A DNA stretch of 51,072 nucleotides. Source: UBA6912 sp041611095. Lineage in GTDB: Bacteria; Actinomycetota; Acidimicrobiia; Spongiisociales; UBA5794. The translations under genes were made by a program, and so were the position numbers. The DNA lies in the NCBI GenBank assembly GCA_041611095.1, contig JBFINP010000020.1, positions 1-51,072 of the forward strand, read 5' to 3'. The stretch's first letter is position 1; every line of letters begins with the position of its first letter. Below, piece after piece: positions 42,949 through 49,691 of the stretch. The notes under the pieces were generated by a model. That model did no database searches, had not been told where the DNA came from, and saw nothing but the letters and a program-made list of their open reading frames with translations.

Positions 42949-43653
42949 TCACGCCTCGCGGGCGACGTAGCCGACTCCGCGCACGGTGTGGATGAGGCGC
43001 GGAGCACCGTCCACCTCGGTCTTGCGACGGAGATACCCGATGTACACGTCGAGCGAGTTCGACGACGTCTCGAAGTCGTATCCCCAGATGCGCTCGTAGA
43101 TCACCGATCGGTTGAGCACGATCCCGGCGTTCGAGACGAGCAGCTCGAGCAGGTCGAACTCCGTCTTCGTCAGCTCGATGGCCTTGTCACCGCGCTGCAC
43201 CTCGCGGGTCGCCGAGCTGAGCACGAGGTCGCCCACGGTGTAGAGCTCGGCGGTGGTCCCCGTCGATCGGCGCAACAGCGCTCGGAGCCGGGCCAGCAGC
43301 TCCTCCAGGGCAAAGGGCTTCACGAGGTAGTCGTCGGCGCCGGCGTCGAGACCGGCGACCCGATCCGAAACGGACTCTCGGGCCGTCAGCATGAGGATCG
43401 GCGTGCTGTCGCCGCGAGCCCGGATACGGCGACACGCCTCGAGACCGTCGACGTGGGGCATCATCACGTCGAGCACGATGACGTCGGGGCGGTCGTTCAT
43501 CACAACGCTGAGGCCCTCGGCGCCGTCCCTAGCGGTCATCACCTCGTAACCCTCGAACTTGAGGGCGCGCTCGACGGCTTCGCGGACGCTGCGGTCGTCT
43601 TCCACGATGAGGACTCGTGCGGTCTCGGTGCTGGTCATGGTTTCGGCGCTCAT
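42949..43653 (-). CDS. OmpR/PhoB-family response regulator, MprA-like
   Basis: 234 residues. The receiver domain has acidic pocket VEDD (Asp19-Asp20), phosphoacceptor Asp62 in VIVLDVMMP, Thr90 and Lys112 (VKPF). A winged-helix domain follows with ELTKTEFDLLELLVSNAG, and it ends in DVYIGYLRRKTE and HTVRGVGYVAR. Such proteins bind tandem 11-bp direct repeats; arrays of this kind lie upstream of this gene (43691-43723) and at 41314-41357. An in-frame ATG at 43638 is a possible alternative start. First gene of the RR-kinase operon. Confidence 0.93.
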   Translation of the reverse strand: MSAETMTSTETARVLIVEDDRSVREAVERALKFEGYEVMTARDGAEGLSVVMNDRPDVIVLDVMMPHVDGLEACRRIRARGDSTPILMLTARESVSDRVAGLDAGADDYLVKPFALEELLARLRALLRRSTGTTAELYTVGDLVLSSATREVQRGDKAIELTKTEFDLLELLVSNAGIVLNRSVIYERIWGYDFETSSNSLDVYIGYLRRKTEVDGAPRLIHTVRGVGYVAREA

Positions 43654-43690
43654 GTCGCCACCATCGTCGGCGGCGGCCCTCGGAACGATC

Positions 43691-43723
43691 TGAGATCACT
43701 CTAAGGATTGCATGAGAGCGGTC
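43691..43723. promoter_or_regulatory. Three 11-bp-phased repeats upstream of the response regulator gene
   Basis: TGAG at 43691, TAAG at 43702 and TGAG at 43713, each 11 bp from the next, 38-70 bp before the response regulator start. The phase and tetranucleotide match the four-unit array at 41314-41357. A minus-strand TAGAGT (43698-43703) inside it could be the -10, implying autoregulation. Confidence 0.5.
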
Positions 43724-45209
43724 ACGGCCGAAGCGTCACACTGGGATAGTCACCGGTGGCGATGTGGAGCAGGTTCTCCAGCGCAGGAGACGCCAGCTCG
43801 GTGCCCTCGTCCCACACCGAGGTGAAATACTCGTCGTGCCGGAGCCATTCGGGCGGAACGGTCGGCGCGGTGTCGAAGACCCGGGCGCCGAAGTCCGGGT
43901 GCGCCGGGTTGCGGCCGTGGATCAGCCACTCCGCAGGCTCGCACGCGCCGAGCAGGCCGGAGAACGTCAGGCAGGTGAGAACACCGGGAAGCGCCGTCGG
44001 CGAGATTGCCACCTGGATCTCGTCGCCGGGCGCCAGCCCCACCCACACGCGGTCGGCGTCGACGCCGAGCTGGGTCACCGTGTCGGTGCGCACTCCGGGC
44101 GAACCGAGGATCACCACGTCGGTGTCGACCGGCAGCGCCTCCGAGAGCCCACCGAGCAGCGCCTCACCGAGAACCGTCGACCCGTAGGAGTGTCCGACGA
44201 GCGTCACATGCACGCCGTCCAGCGGTATGCCCGCCACGAAGCCGGCGAGCTGCGGTCCCCCCACGGCGGCGTAGCCTCCGGTCGCGGCGGCGGCGAGACC
44301 GGGCGGGGGCTCGTAGACATGGGCCACGACGACGGCGAGATCTCCTGCCGTCGGATCCAACCGCACCATCCTGTTGGCCCGCACGACCATCTGTGCGAAG
44401 GGGTCGGAGAGGGCGGCCGCTCCCGGAGCCGCGACCATGACGTTGCCCGCCCCGAGCGGCCCGATCCACTCGGCCACCCGTCGCGGGTTCTCCGGATCGA
44501 GGAACACGACGTTGCGCCCGGGTGCCATAAGATCTCGGACATGGGCTCGGTCGGCCCGCAATCTCACCAGGTCGGGGGCGACCGCCATGACGGCCCACGG
44601 CGACAGGGCTGCAGCGGTCGTGAGCGCATCGATCTCGGCCGAGAGGTCGCGCTCCATCTCGCCGAGGAGAAGGCGGTTGGCGACGATGCGCATGGCGACG
44701 GGGACGCCGGGCGCCGATCCGACCGTTGCGGGTGCGAACTCGGCCAGCTCGAACTGCATGTGGTCGGGAAGCGAGGCGAGCGCTGCGTGGACGTCGGATG
44801 CCCGGGGCCCCGTCGCCAGCCATCCGCCGAGCTCCGCCGCCTCTGCTCGACGCTCCGCAGCTCCCGCTCCCCATACGTCGAAGGTGACCGCAGCTGGTGC
44901 CAGGGTGGCGTATTCGTACCGGGCGACAACGAGTCGAAGGCTGTCGGCCGCGACGATCGTCGGCCGATCGAAGCTCGCCGAGTGGTCGGATGCGGCGTCG
45001 GCGCGGTCACGCAGGCTCGTCGACCAGGCCCGACACCATCGCACCGCGACGTCGATGCGGGCGGCCACCGCCGACCCACTGCCGGCGTAGCCGTGGGCGC
45101 TCAGAACTCCCGCTGCTGCGGCGGCGGCACCGCCCAGTTCCGCCACCGTGTCATCGAGTCGAGATGCCAGCCCCCGCAGCGCGTCGGGGTCGACCCGATA
45201 CGTGGACAT
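43722..45209 (-). CDS. DUF1023 alpha/beta-hydrolase
   Basis: 495 residues. The first 85 resemble an ESX/WXG100-type helical hairpin (VDPDALRGLASRLDDTVAEL, then AARIDVAVRWCRAWSTSLRDRADAAS), and the C-terminal 270 are a DUF1023 hydrolase with nucleophile elbow VGHSYGST (Ser341) and strands FLDPENPRRVAEWIGPL and VVILGSPGVRTD. This fusion is common in actinobacteria and may be exported by type VII-like systems, but no ESX genes are near. No signal peptide. TACGGT 6 nt before the ATG suggests a leaderless message. Confidence 0.8.
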   Translation of the reverse strand: MSTYRVDPDALRGLASRLDDTVAELGGAAAAAAGVLSAHGYAGSGSAVAARIDVAVRWCRAWSTSLRDRADAASDHSASFDRPTIVAADSLRLVVARYEYATLAPAAVTFDVWGAGAAERRAEAAELGGWLATGPRASDVHAALASLPDHMQFELAEFAPATVGSAPGVPVAMRIVANRLLLGEMERDLSAEIDALTTAAALSPWAVMAVAPDLVRLRADRAHVRDLMAPGRNVVFLDPENPRRVAEWIGPLGAGNVMVAAPGAAALSDPFAQMVVRANRMVRLDPTAGDLAVVVAHVYEPPPGLAAAATGGYAAVGGPQLAGFVAGIPLDGVHVTLVGHSYGSTVLGEALLGGLSEALPVDTDVVILGSPGVRTDTVTQLGVDADRVWVGLAPGDEIQVAISPTALPGVLTCLTFSGLLGACEPAEWLIHGRNPAHPDFGARVFDTAPTVPPEWLRHDEYFTSVWDEGTELASPALENLLHIATGDYPSVTLRP

Positions 45210-45260
45210 GCGGGCACCGTACGAGACGGCACCGGCCGAATCAATGGGGACGGCGAGCCC

Positions 45261-46091
45261 TCAGAACCTGTCGGGGTGCGGACCTGTGCGCTCGTTCCTG
45301 TCGAGTGTTGCGATCTGCGCCATGTCGTCGTCGGCCAGCTCGAAGTCGTAGACGTCGGCGTTGGCGACGATGCGCTCCCGCTGCACCGACTTCGGGATGG
45401 TGACGATGTCCAGCTGGAGCATCCAGCGCACTGTCACCTGGACGGGTGTCTTGCCGTGGCGGTGGCCGATCTCGTTGAGCAGCGGGTCGTTGACGACGGC
45501 GCCCTTCGCCAGCGGGCTCCATGCCTCGAGGACGATGCCGTGCTGCCGGCAGTAGTCCTGGAGGTGGCGTTGCTGGAGGTAGGGATGGAGCTCGACCTGG
45601 TTCACCTTTGGCGAGATCTCGGCGGTCGCGGCGAGCTCGTCGAGATGGTGTGGCTCGAAGTTGCTCACCCCGATGGCTCTCGCCCGCCCTTCTCGATGGA
45701 TCGTCTCGAGCGCCCTCCACGTGTCGGCGGCGAGACCTAGCGCGGGCACCGGCCAGTGCACGAGGTAGAGGTCGAAAGAGTCGAGGCCGAGCTCACCGAG
45801 ACTGCGGTCGAAGGCCCGCAGGGTCCTGTCGTATCCCTGGTCGTCGTTCCAGACCTTCGTCGTGACGAACACGTGCTGCCGGGGCACGCCGCTCGCCCGG
45901 ATGCCGGTTCCCACACTCGCCTCGTTGGCGTAGAGCGATGCCGTGTCGATGTGGCGATAGCCGGCCTCGAGGGCCCAGCGGACCGCATTCTCCGTCTCGG
46001 GCCCCGACTCGGACTTGAAGACACCGAGGCCGAGGCGCGGCATCTCCACGCCCTCGCCGAGCGAAACCGCACTGGTGATGTCGAGCTGCAT
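45261..46091 (-). CDS. Aldo/keto reductase
   Basis: 276 residues from an ATG with GGAGGATCG upstream. The catalytic tetrad is present: Asp49 and Tyr54 (HIDTASLYANE), Lys79 (TTKVWN) and His112 (LVHWPVP). NADPH contacts are in IGVSNF and IPKSVQRERI. This is the 2,5-diketo-D-gluconate reductase-like (AKR5) subgroup, which reduces aldehydes, methylglyoxal and keto-sugars. It lies divergent from the DUF2383 gene; a stress link is plausible from its neighbours only. Confidence 0.92.
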   Translation of the reverse strand: MQLDITSAVSLGEGVEMPRLGLGVFKSESGPETENAVRWALEAGYRHIDTASLYANEASVGTGIRASGVPRQHVFVTTKVWNDDQGYDRTLRAFDRSLGELGLDSFDLYLVHWPVPALGLAADTWRALETIHREGRARAIGVSNFEPHHLDELAATAEISPKVNQVELHPYLQQRHLQDYCRQHGIVLEAWSPLAKGAVVNDPLLNEIGHRHGKTPVQVTVRWMLQLDIVTIPKSVQRERIVANADVYDFELADDDMAQIATLDRNERTGPHPDRF

Positions 46092-46167
46092 CGATCCTCC
46101 GTCGTTCGGACCCGCACCAGACTGGCATATCGGCCAGGAGCCGGATTCGCGCCCGTCCGTTGCCGGG

Positions 46168-46193
46168 GTTTATCCGTGACCGGGGAGGGGTAG
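46168..46193 (+). promoter_or_regulatory. SigmaB/sigmaF-type promoter of the DUF2383 gene
   Basis: GTTT at 46168-46171, 16 bp spacer, GGGTAG at 46188-46193, matching the actinobacterial general-stress consensus GTTT-N14-17-GGGTA. The predicted transcription start near 46200 leaves a 25-nt leader with AAAGGAGAG. Confidence 0.65.
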
Positions 46194-46224
46194 GCCCCAT
46201 GCGAGCGTGGAAAGGAGAGTCACC

Positions 46225-46704
46225 ATGAGCTCAGGAAGCGGAACTCCGGTTCCCCCAGTCGAGCACCCCATCGTGGCCGCCGACGACGAAGGCATCGTTG
46301 CCGACGTCGTCGAGACGCTGGTGGACGGTGTACGGGGATACCGGACGGCCGCCGACGCGGTCGAGGACCCGACGCTCGCAGATGTCATGCAAAGCCTGGC
46401 GGACAGCCGCCACGACGTGACGGAACGTGTGGTTCGCGCCGCCTCAGATCACGGGTACGCGATCTCCGCCGACCTCGACGGGACTGCAGCCGGTGGATTG
46501 CACCGGGCGTGGATCGAGGTGGAGGGGTCGGTCGCCGGCGATACCTCGATCGTCAAGTCGGCCATCGCCGGCGAGAAGCACGCCCTCGAGGAATCCGAGG
46601 AGGCTCTGGGAGCCGGGATCGCCGAGCCGATCGCAGCTGCGGTACGCGAAGCCGCCGCCGACATCCGGTCGGCAATGGACCGCCTCGAGACGTACGTCAG
46701 TTGA
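46225..46704 (+). CDS. DUF2383 (PA2169-type) four-helix protein
   Basis: 159 residues from an ATG at 46225 with AAAGGAGAG upstream. Sequence is a four-helix bundle with ferritin-like spacing: DVVETLVDGVRGYRTAADAVEDPTLADVMQSLADSR, then HRAWIEVEGSVAGDTSIVKSAIAGEKHALEESEEAL. This matches the PA2169/DUF2383 family, often found with stress and envelope genes; its function is unknown. It reads from a sigmaB-like promoter, next to dps. Confidence 0.8.
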   Translation: MSSGSGTPVPPVEHPIVAADDEGIVADVVETLVDGVRGYRTAADAVEDPTLADVMQSLADSRHDVTERVVRAASDHGYAISADLDGTAAGGLHRAWIEVEGSVAGDTSIVKSAIAGEKHALEESEEALGAGIAEPIAAAVREAAADIRSAMDRLETYVS

Positions 46705-46764
46705 CCTGATCTAGATCTAAGAGAGTTGACCTGGAGCCGGTCCGCCGGCAGTCAACTCGCCAAA

Positions 46765-46805
46765 CGGAAGGCCCCGGGACTTCCCCTCGGTCCCGGGGCC
46801 TTCCG
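46765..46805. terminator. Strong 16-bp hairpin terminator between DUF2383 gene and dps
   Basis: The 16 bases at 46765-46780 (CGGAAGGCCCCGGGAC) pair perfectly with 46790-46805 around a 9-nt loop. The two genes converge on it, so it is probably bidirectional. No U-tract. Confidence 0.85.
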
Positions 46806-46821
46806 CGCGGGAAACCGGTTC

Positions 46822-47382
46822 TCAGGCGAGCGGATCTGCCACCGCCGCAGCCGCGGCGGCATCGAGCTCGGTCGACTCGGCCGCCGTCGCCAGCTCGCCG
46901 GAGGTGTTCACGAGGTGAGCCCGGATGAACCACTGGTAGAGCTCGAGCGTCCCTGCCTGGCCCGTGAGGAGGTCGGCCGTGACGGGATCCACCTGCTCGG
47001 TTGCGTCGATCCCCATCCGGTGGTCGGCGATCACTCCGTCGTAGACCTTGTCCAGTGCACCGAGATGGGCGGCCACGACGGCCCGGCCGATGGCGTAGTC
47101 GTCCCAATCGCGCCGCTTGACGAGACCGCCCGCCAAGCCGTTGGGAATCCCTCCGAGGGTGGCGATGCGCTCGGCCAATGCGTCGGCCATTTGTCGCACA
47201 CCCTCGACGTGATCGTCGAGCATCTCGTGAACGGCGATGAAACCCGGACCGACGACGTTCCAATGGACGTGCTTGAGGCTCATACCGAGGTCGACCAAGG
47301 CATCGAGACGCTCTTGCAGCAGGTCGTTGATCTCGTCGGCGGCGTTCGGATCGAGTCCGGCAGGGGCAAAGCGAGAATCCAA
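46822..47382 (-). CDS. dps: Dps-family DNA-binding ferritin
   Basis: 186 residues from a TTG at 47382 with GGAGG 5 nt upstream; upstream in-frame starts lie beyond the promoter. The ferroxidase motif is intact: LKHVHWNVVGPGF (His40), VHEMLDDHVEGVRQMADALAERI (His52, Asp56, Asp67, Glu71). Dps oxidises and stores iron with peroxide and protects DNA in stationary phase. The promoter upstream is of the sigmaB type, as for its neighbours. A long Ala-rich tail of about 20 residues may bind DNA or be disordered. Confidence 0.93.
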   Translation of the reverse strand: MDSRFAPAGLDPNAADEINDLLQERLDALVDLGMSLKHVHWNVVGPGFIAVHEMLDDHVEGVRQMADALAERIATLGGIPNGLAGGLVKRRDWDDYAIGRAVVAAHLGALDKVYDGVIADHRMGIDATEQVDPVTADLLTGQAGTLELYQWFIRAHLVNTSGELATAAESTELDAAAAAAVADPLA

Positions 47383-47420
47383 GGGGTCCTCCAATCTGCG
47401 ATCAATCGTTCCAGTGCGAC

Positions 47421-47445
47421 CTACCCATTGGCGAGCCCTGCAAAC
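47421..47445 (-). promoter_or_regulatory. SigmaB/sigmaF-type promoter of dps
   Basis: On the minus strand GTTT (47442-47445), 15 bp spacer and GGGTAG (47421-47426). The start would lie near 47414, giving a leader of about 30 nt with the GGAGG site. Confidence 0.6.
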
Positions 47446-47499
47446 GCCAGGCACGTGGCCTCGAACCTCCGGAGTCCGGTGTGACGTGCGGCGCGGGCG

Positions 47500-47525
47500 G
47501 TTTGGGTAGGGCTCACCTCGGGTAG
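47500..47525 (+). promoter_or_regulatory. SigmaB/sigmaF-type promoter of the DUF6458 gene
   Basis: GTTT at 47500-47503, 16 bp spacer, GGGTAG at 47520-47525, the same spacing as the promoter at 46168. A second GGGTAG at 47504-47509 is too close to the GTTT to act with it. Confidence 0.65.
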
Positions 47526-47570
47526 GGACCGGGCCACAGACCGGATACAACGCTCGAAAGGAGCTCCGAG

Positions 47571-47801
47571 ATGCTGGGACTGAGCCTCACCATGATCGCA
47601 GCGGGGGCGATTCTCCGCTTTGCGGTCGCCGACGGCGTCGAAGGCGTCGACCTCTCGACGCTGGGCCTCATCTTGATGGTCGTGGGTGGCGTCGGCGTAT
47701 TGCTGTCCGTGCTGCGGCGGCCACGCTTTCACACCCACACCGAGCGGGCCGTGAGCTCGGACGGACGGCACGTCGTGGAGGATCACTACACCGACGCGTG
47801 A
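47571..47801 (+). CDS. Small DUF6458-like membrane protein
   Basis: 76 residues from an ATG with AAAGGAG upstream. Two membrane helices (about 3-20 and 30-48) linked by DGVEGVDLSTLG, followed by a basic tail with RRPRFHTHTERAV. Small two-helix proteins of the type SLxLIAxGAILxFAV-VDLxTVGxILMxVG are widespread in actinobacteria as DUF6458; function unknown. Divergent from dps with its own sigmaB-like promoter, so probably part of the stress response. Confidence 0.75.
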   Translation: MLGLSLTMIAAGAILRFAVADGVEGVDLSTLGLILMVVGGVGVLLSVLRRPRFHTHTERAVSSDGRHVVEDHYTDA

Positions 47802-47835
47802 CATTCGATCGCAACGCACCGTACGAGGTGCTCAC

Positions 47836-47888
47836 GAGCCGGCTGTGCTCCCAGACCCACCTTCCCCGGGGCGGGAGCCGGCCGGCTC
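47836..47888. terminator. Nested hairpin downstream of the DUF6458 gene
   Basis: GAGCCGGC (47836-47843) pairs with GCCGGCTC (47881-47888), enclosing GCTCCC/GGGAGC (47847-47852 and 47873-47878). It lies 35 nt after the stop. The remaining part of the 249-bp gap shows only a short tandem repeat (ACGGAGTCG twice near 48000) and no gene. Confidence 0.4.
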
Positions 47889-48050
47889 GCTCGGGTCAGC
47901 CCCCATGGATCATCTAGGCACGAGCGGCACTCTCCGACGGCCACGGTCCGGCACGTCCGACGCCGGCGACCGACCGCGCCGAATCGGACACCTGCGACCC
48001 ATACGGAGTCGTTGTACGGAGTCGCTGCCCGCCGTCGACGGGGACGTCGG

Positions 48051-49001
48051 TCAGTCGACGGGCGGAAAGTAGCGATGCCCGGGTCGCTGGTCGGAGGTGT
48101 CCGGAGGGCCCAGCTCCACCACGACGCGGCATTGGTGGTCGCCCACCGCGATCCGCTCCTCTAGCAGGACGGTGGCGCCCGGCCCGTTCTGGGCGGCGAT
48201 GCCGCCGAAGACGCTCGACGTCATGCGGCACAAGGCCGGGGCACGCAACACCGCCTCGCCAAACGGGCACCGGCGATTACCGAGCACGATGCGCTGCTCG
48301 CTGATCTCGAGCGGGTAGAAGTCTCCGTCGATCGCATGCTTCAGGCGGACATAGCAGTCGGCGAGCTGTTCCGGCGTCAGCGGCCCCGCCGGCTCGTGTG
48401 TCGCTCGATACTCCGCCTCCATCTGTGAACCGACATCGATGCCCACCTGGGCGATCAACGCTTCGGCTTCGGCGGGACCCTCGCGGCGCTCCGCCTCCTG
48501 GGCGAGCTGCACGACGAGGGCGCGCAGGAACGTCTCGCGTTCGAAGCCCTCAGGTCCGGCCTCGCTGAGGTCGGGAAGGGCGCCGATGGGCCGGCGCGGC
48601 GGATCGACACTGACCTCGTTGGGGCGCCGAATCGGCAGTTCGACCTCGACGCGAGTGCCCCCCGACTCCCGGATGTGCACATCGAGGCGCTGAGCGAGGC
48701 TCGCCGCGATGGCGAGGCCGCGGCCGCGCTCGGCCGTAGGATCGCTCGGGGGCACAGTCTCGAGGATGAATCCCGGGCCAACGTCGGCAATGCTGACGAT
48801 GGGTCGTACCGCCGTCCAGTCGACCGACACCCAGATCGGTCCGGCGCCATGATCCACCGCATTGTTCAACAGCTCGGCCACCGTGAGCGTCGCACCGGCG
48901 ACGTCCTGATCCGGGGCAGCGTGTCGCTCCGCATACGCGTTGAACTCGCGCCGCAAACTCGTGACGCTCACCGGGTCGGGGTGCGCTACGTACCAGTCCA
49001 T
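48051..49001 (-). CDS. RsbW-like ATPase fused to a cysteine-containing output domain
   Basis: 316 residues from an ATG at 49001, whose T is shared with the stop of the membrane-protein gene (TGATG). Residues 1-125 are a GHKL ATPase of the anti-sigma kinase type: N-box TVAELLNNAVDHG, DVGPGF and GRGLAIAASLAQRL. Residues 150-316 resemble the methanogen-output-domain family (LGNRRCPFGEAVLRAPALCRMTSSVFGGIAAQN), whose Cys and His residues may bind a cofactor. No histidine phosphoacceptor is present. Likely a partner-switching regulator that senses a signal through its C-terminal part. TAGAAT 7 nt before the ATG could also give a leaderless message. Confidence 0.65.
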   Translation of the reverse strand: MDWYVAHPDPVSVTSLRREFNAYAERHAAPDQDVAGATLTVAELLNNAVDHGAGPIWVSVDWTAVRPIVSIADVGPGFILETVPPSDPTAERGRGLAIAASLAQRLDVHIRESGGTRVEVELPIRRPNEVSVDPPRRPIGALPDLSEAGPEGFERETFLRALVVQLAQEAERREGPAEAEALIAQVGIDVGSQMEAEYRATHEPAGPLTPEQLADCYVRLKHAIDGDFYPLEISEQRIVLGNRRCPFGEAVLRAPALCRMTSSVFGGIAAQNGPGATVLLEERIAVGDHQCRVVVELGPPDTSDQRPGHRYFPPVD

Positions 49002-49627
49002 CACGCTGATTCTACGTGCAGAGCGGTTCGTTCCTCGGCTTCGATGAGTTCGCTCTTGGCGGAAGAGTGCCCGATCGCCACCAAACCGCGGATGGTTCGG
49101 TGCAGCATCAGGACGACGGCAACCGTCAAGCCCCCGAGCAGGGAGGCCGAGGCCGTCAGCCCGTAGTACACGATGTGGTGGTAGAGACGCAGGCCGTCCG
49201 CTTCACCTACGGGAAGCCCCAAGAAGAGGAGCACGACGACGGCCAGCACGATCGATATGCTCGCCAGCAGCGAGATCTGCCCGATCCTGTGGTAATGCGC
49301 GTCCCGAAACTTCCACCTCGTCGTGTAGGTGATGCCGAGCAAGGTCAGCATGAGTGCGAGAACCGTCGCCCCCGCCGCCATGACCGAGGACGCCAAGAAG
49401 CGAATGGTGGGCAAGACCGCGTCGAGGAGGTCGAGACCCTCGTACGGGGTCACCCGACCGACGACTGCGATGCCGCCGAACATCGCCACGGCGGCGACGG
49501 CACCCCCGGCGAGGGCGAAATGGAGATCGACGACGCGAAGGTCCCGACCGTCGGCCTGACCACCGTCGCCGGTTGCCGACGAAGGCTGTTCGACGCTGGA
49601 GCCTGTCTCGTCTGTGGTTGCCTGCAC
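49001..49627 (-). CDS. Four-helix membrane protein of a sigmaB-type operon
   Basis: 208 residues from the GTG at 49627 with GGAGGGG upstream. Hydrophilic N-terminus of about 35 residues, then four predicted helices (about 38-57, 72-97, 115-136 and 150-171) and a soluble C-tail with EAEERT. No recognised family. The stop overlaps the start of the ATPase gene, so this protein may be the membrane input for it. The promoter at 49654-49679 is of the sigmaB type. Confidence 0.65.
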   Translation of the reverse strand: MQATTDETGSSVEQPSSATGDGGQADGRDLRVVDLHFALAGGAVAAVAMFGGIAVVGRVTPYEGLDLLDAVLPTIRFLASSVMAAGATVLALMLTLLGITYTTRWKFRDAHYHRIGQISLLASISIVLAVVVLLFLGLPVGEADGLRLYHHIVYYGLTASASLLGGLTVAVVLMLHRTIRGLVAIGHSSAKSELIEAEERTALHVESA

Positions 49628-49653
49628 GTCCCCTCCACTTAGGTGAACTGCAG

Positions 49654-49679
49654 TTACCCCGCTTCCGCGGTGCGCAAAC
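49654..49679 (-). promoter_or_regulatory. SigmaB/sigmaF-type promoter of the membrane protein-ATPase operon
   Basis: On the minus strand GTTT (49676-49679), 16 bp spacer, GGGTAA (49654-49659), 26 nt before the GTG. Fourth site of this type in 3.5 kb. Confidence 0.6.
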
Positions 49680-49691
49680 ATCCCGCAGCCC

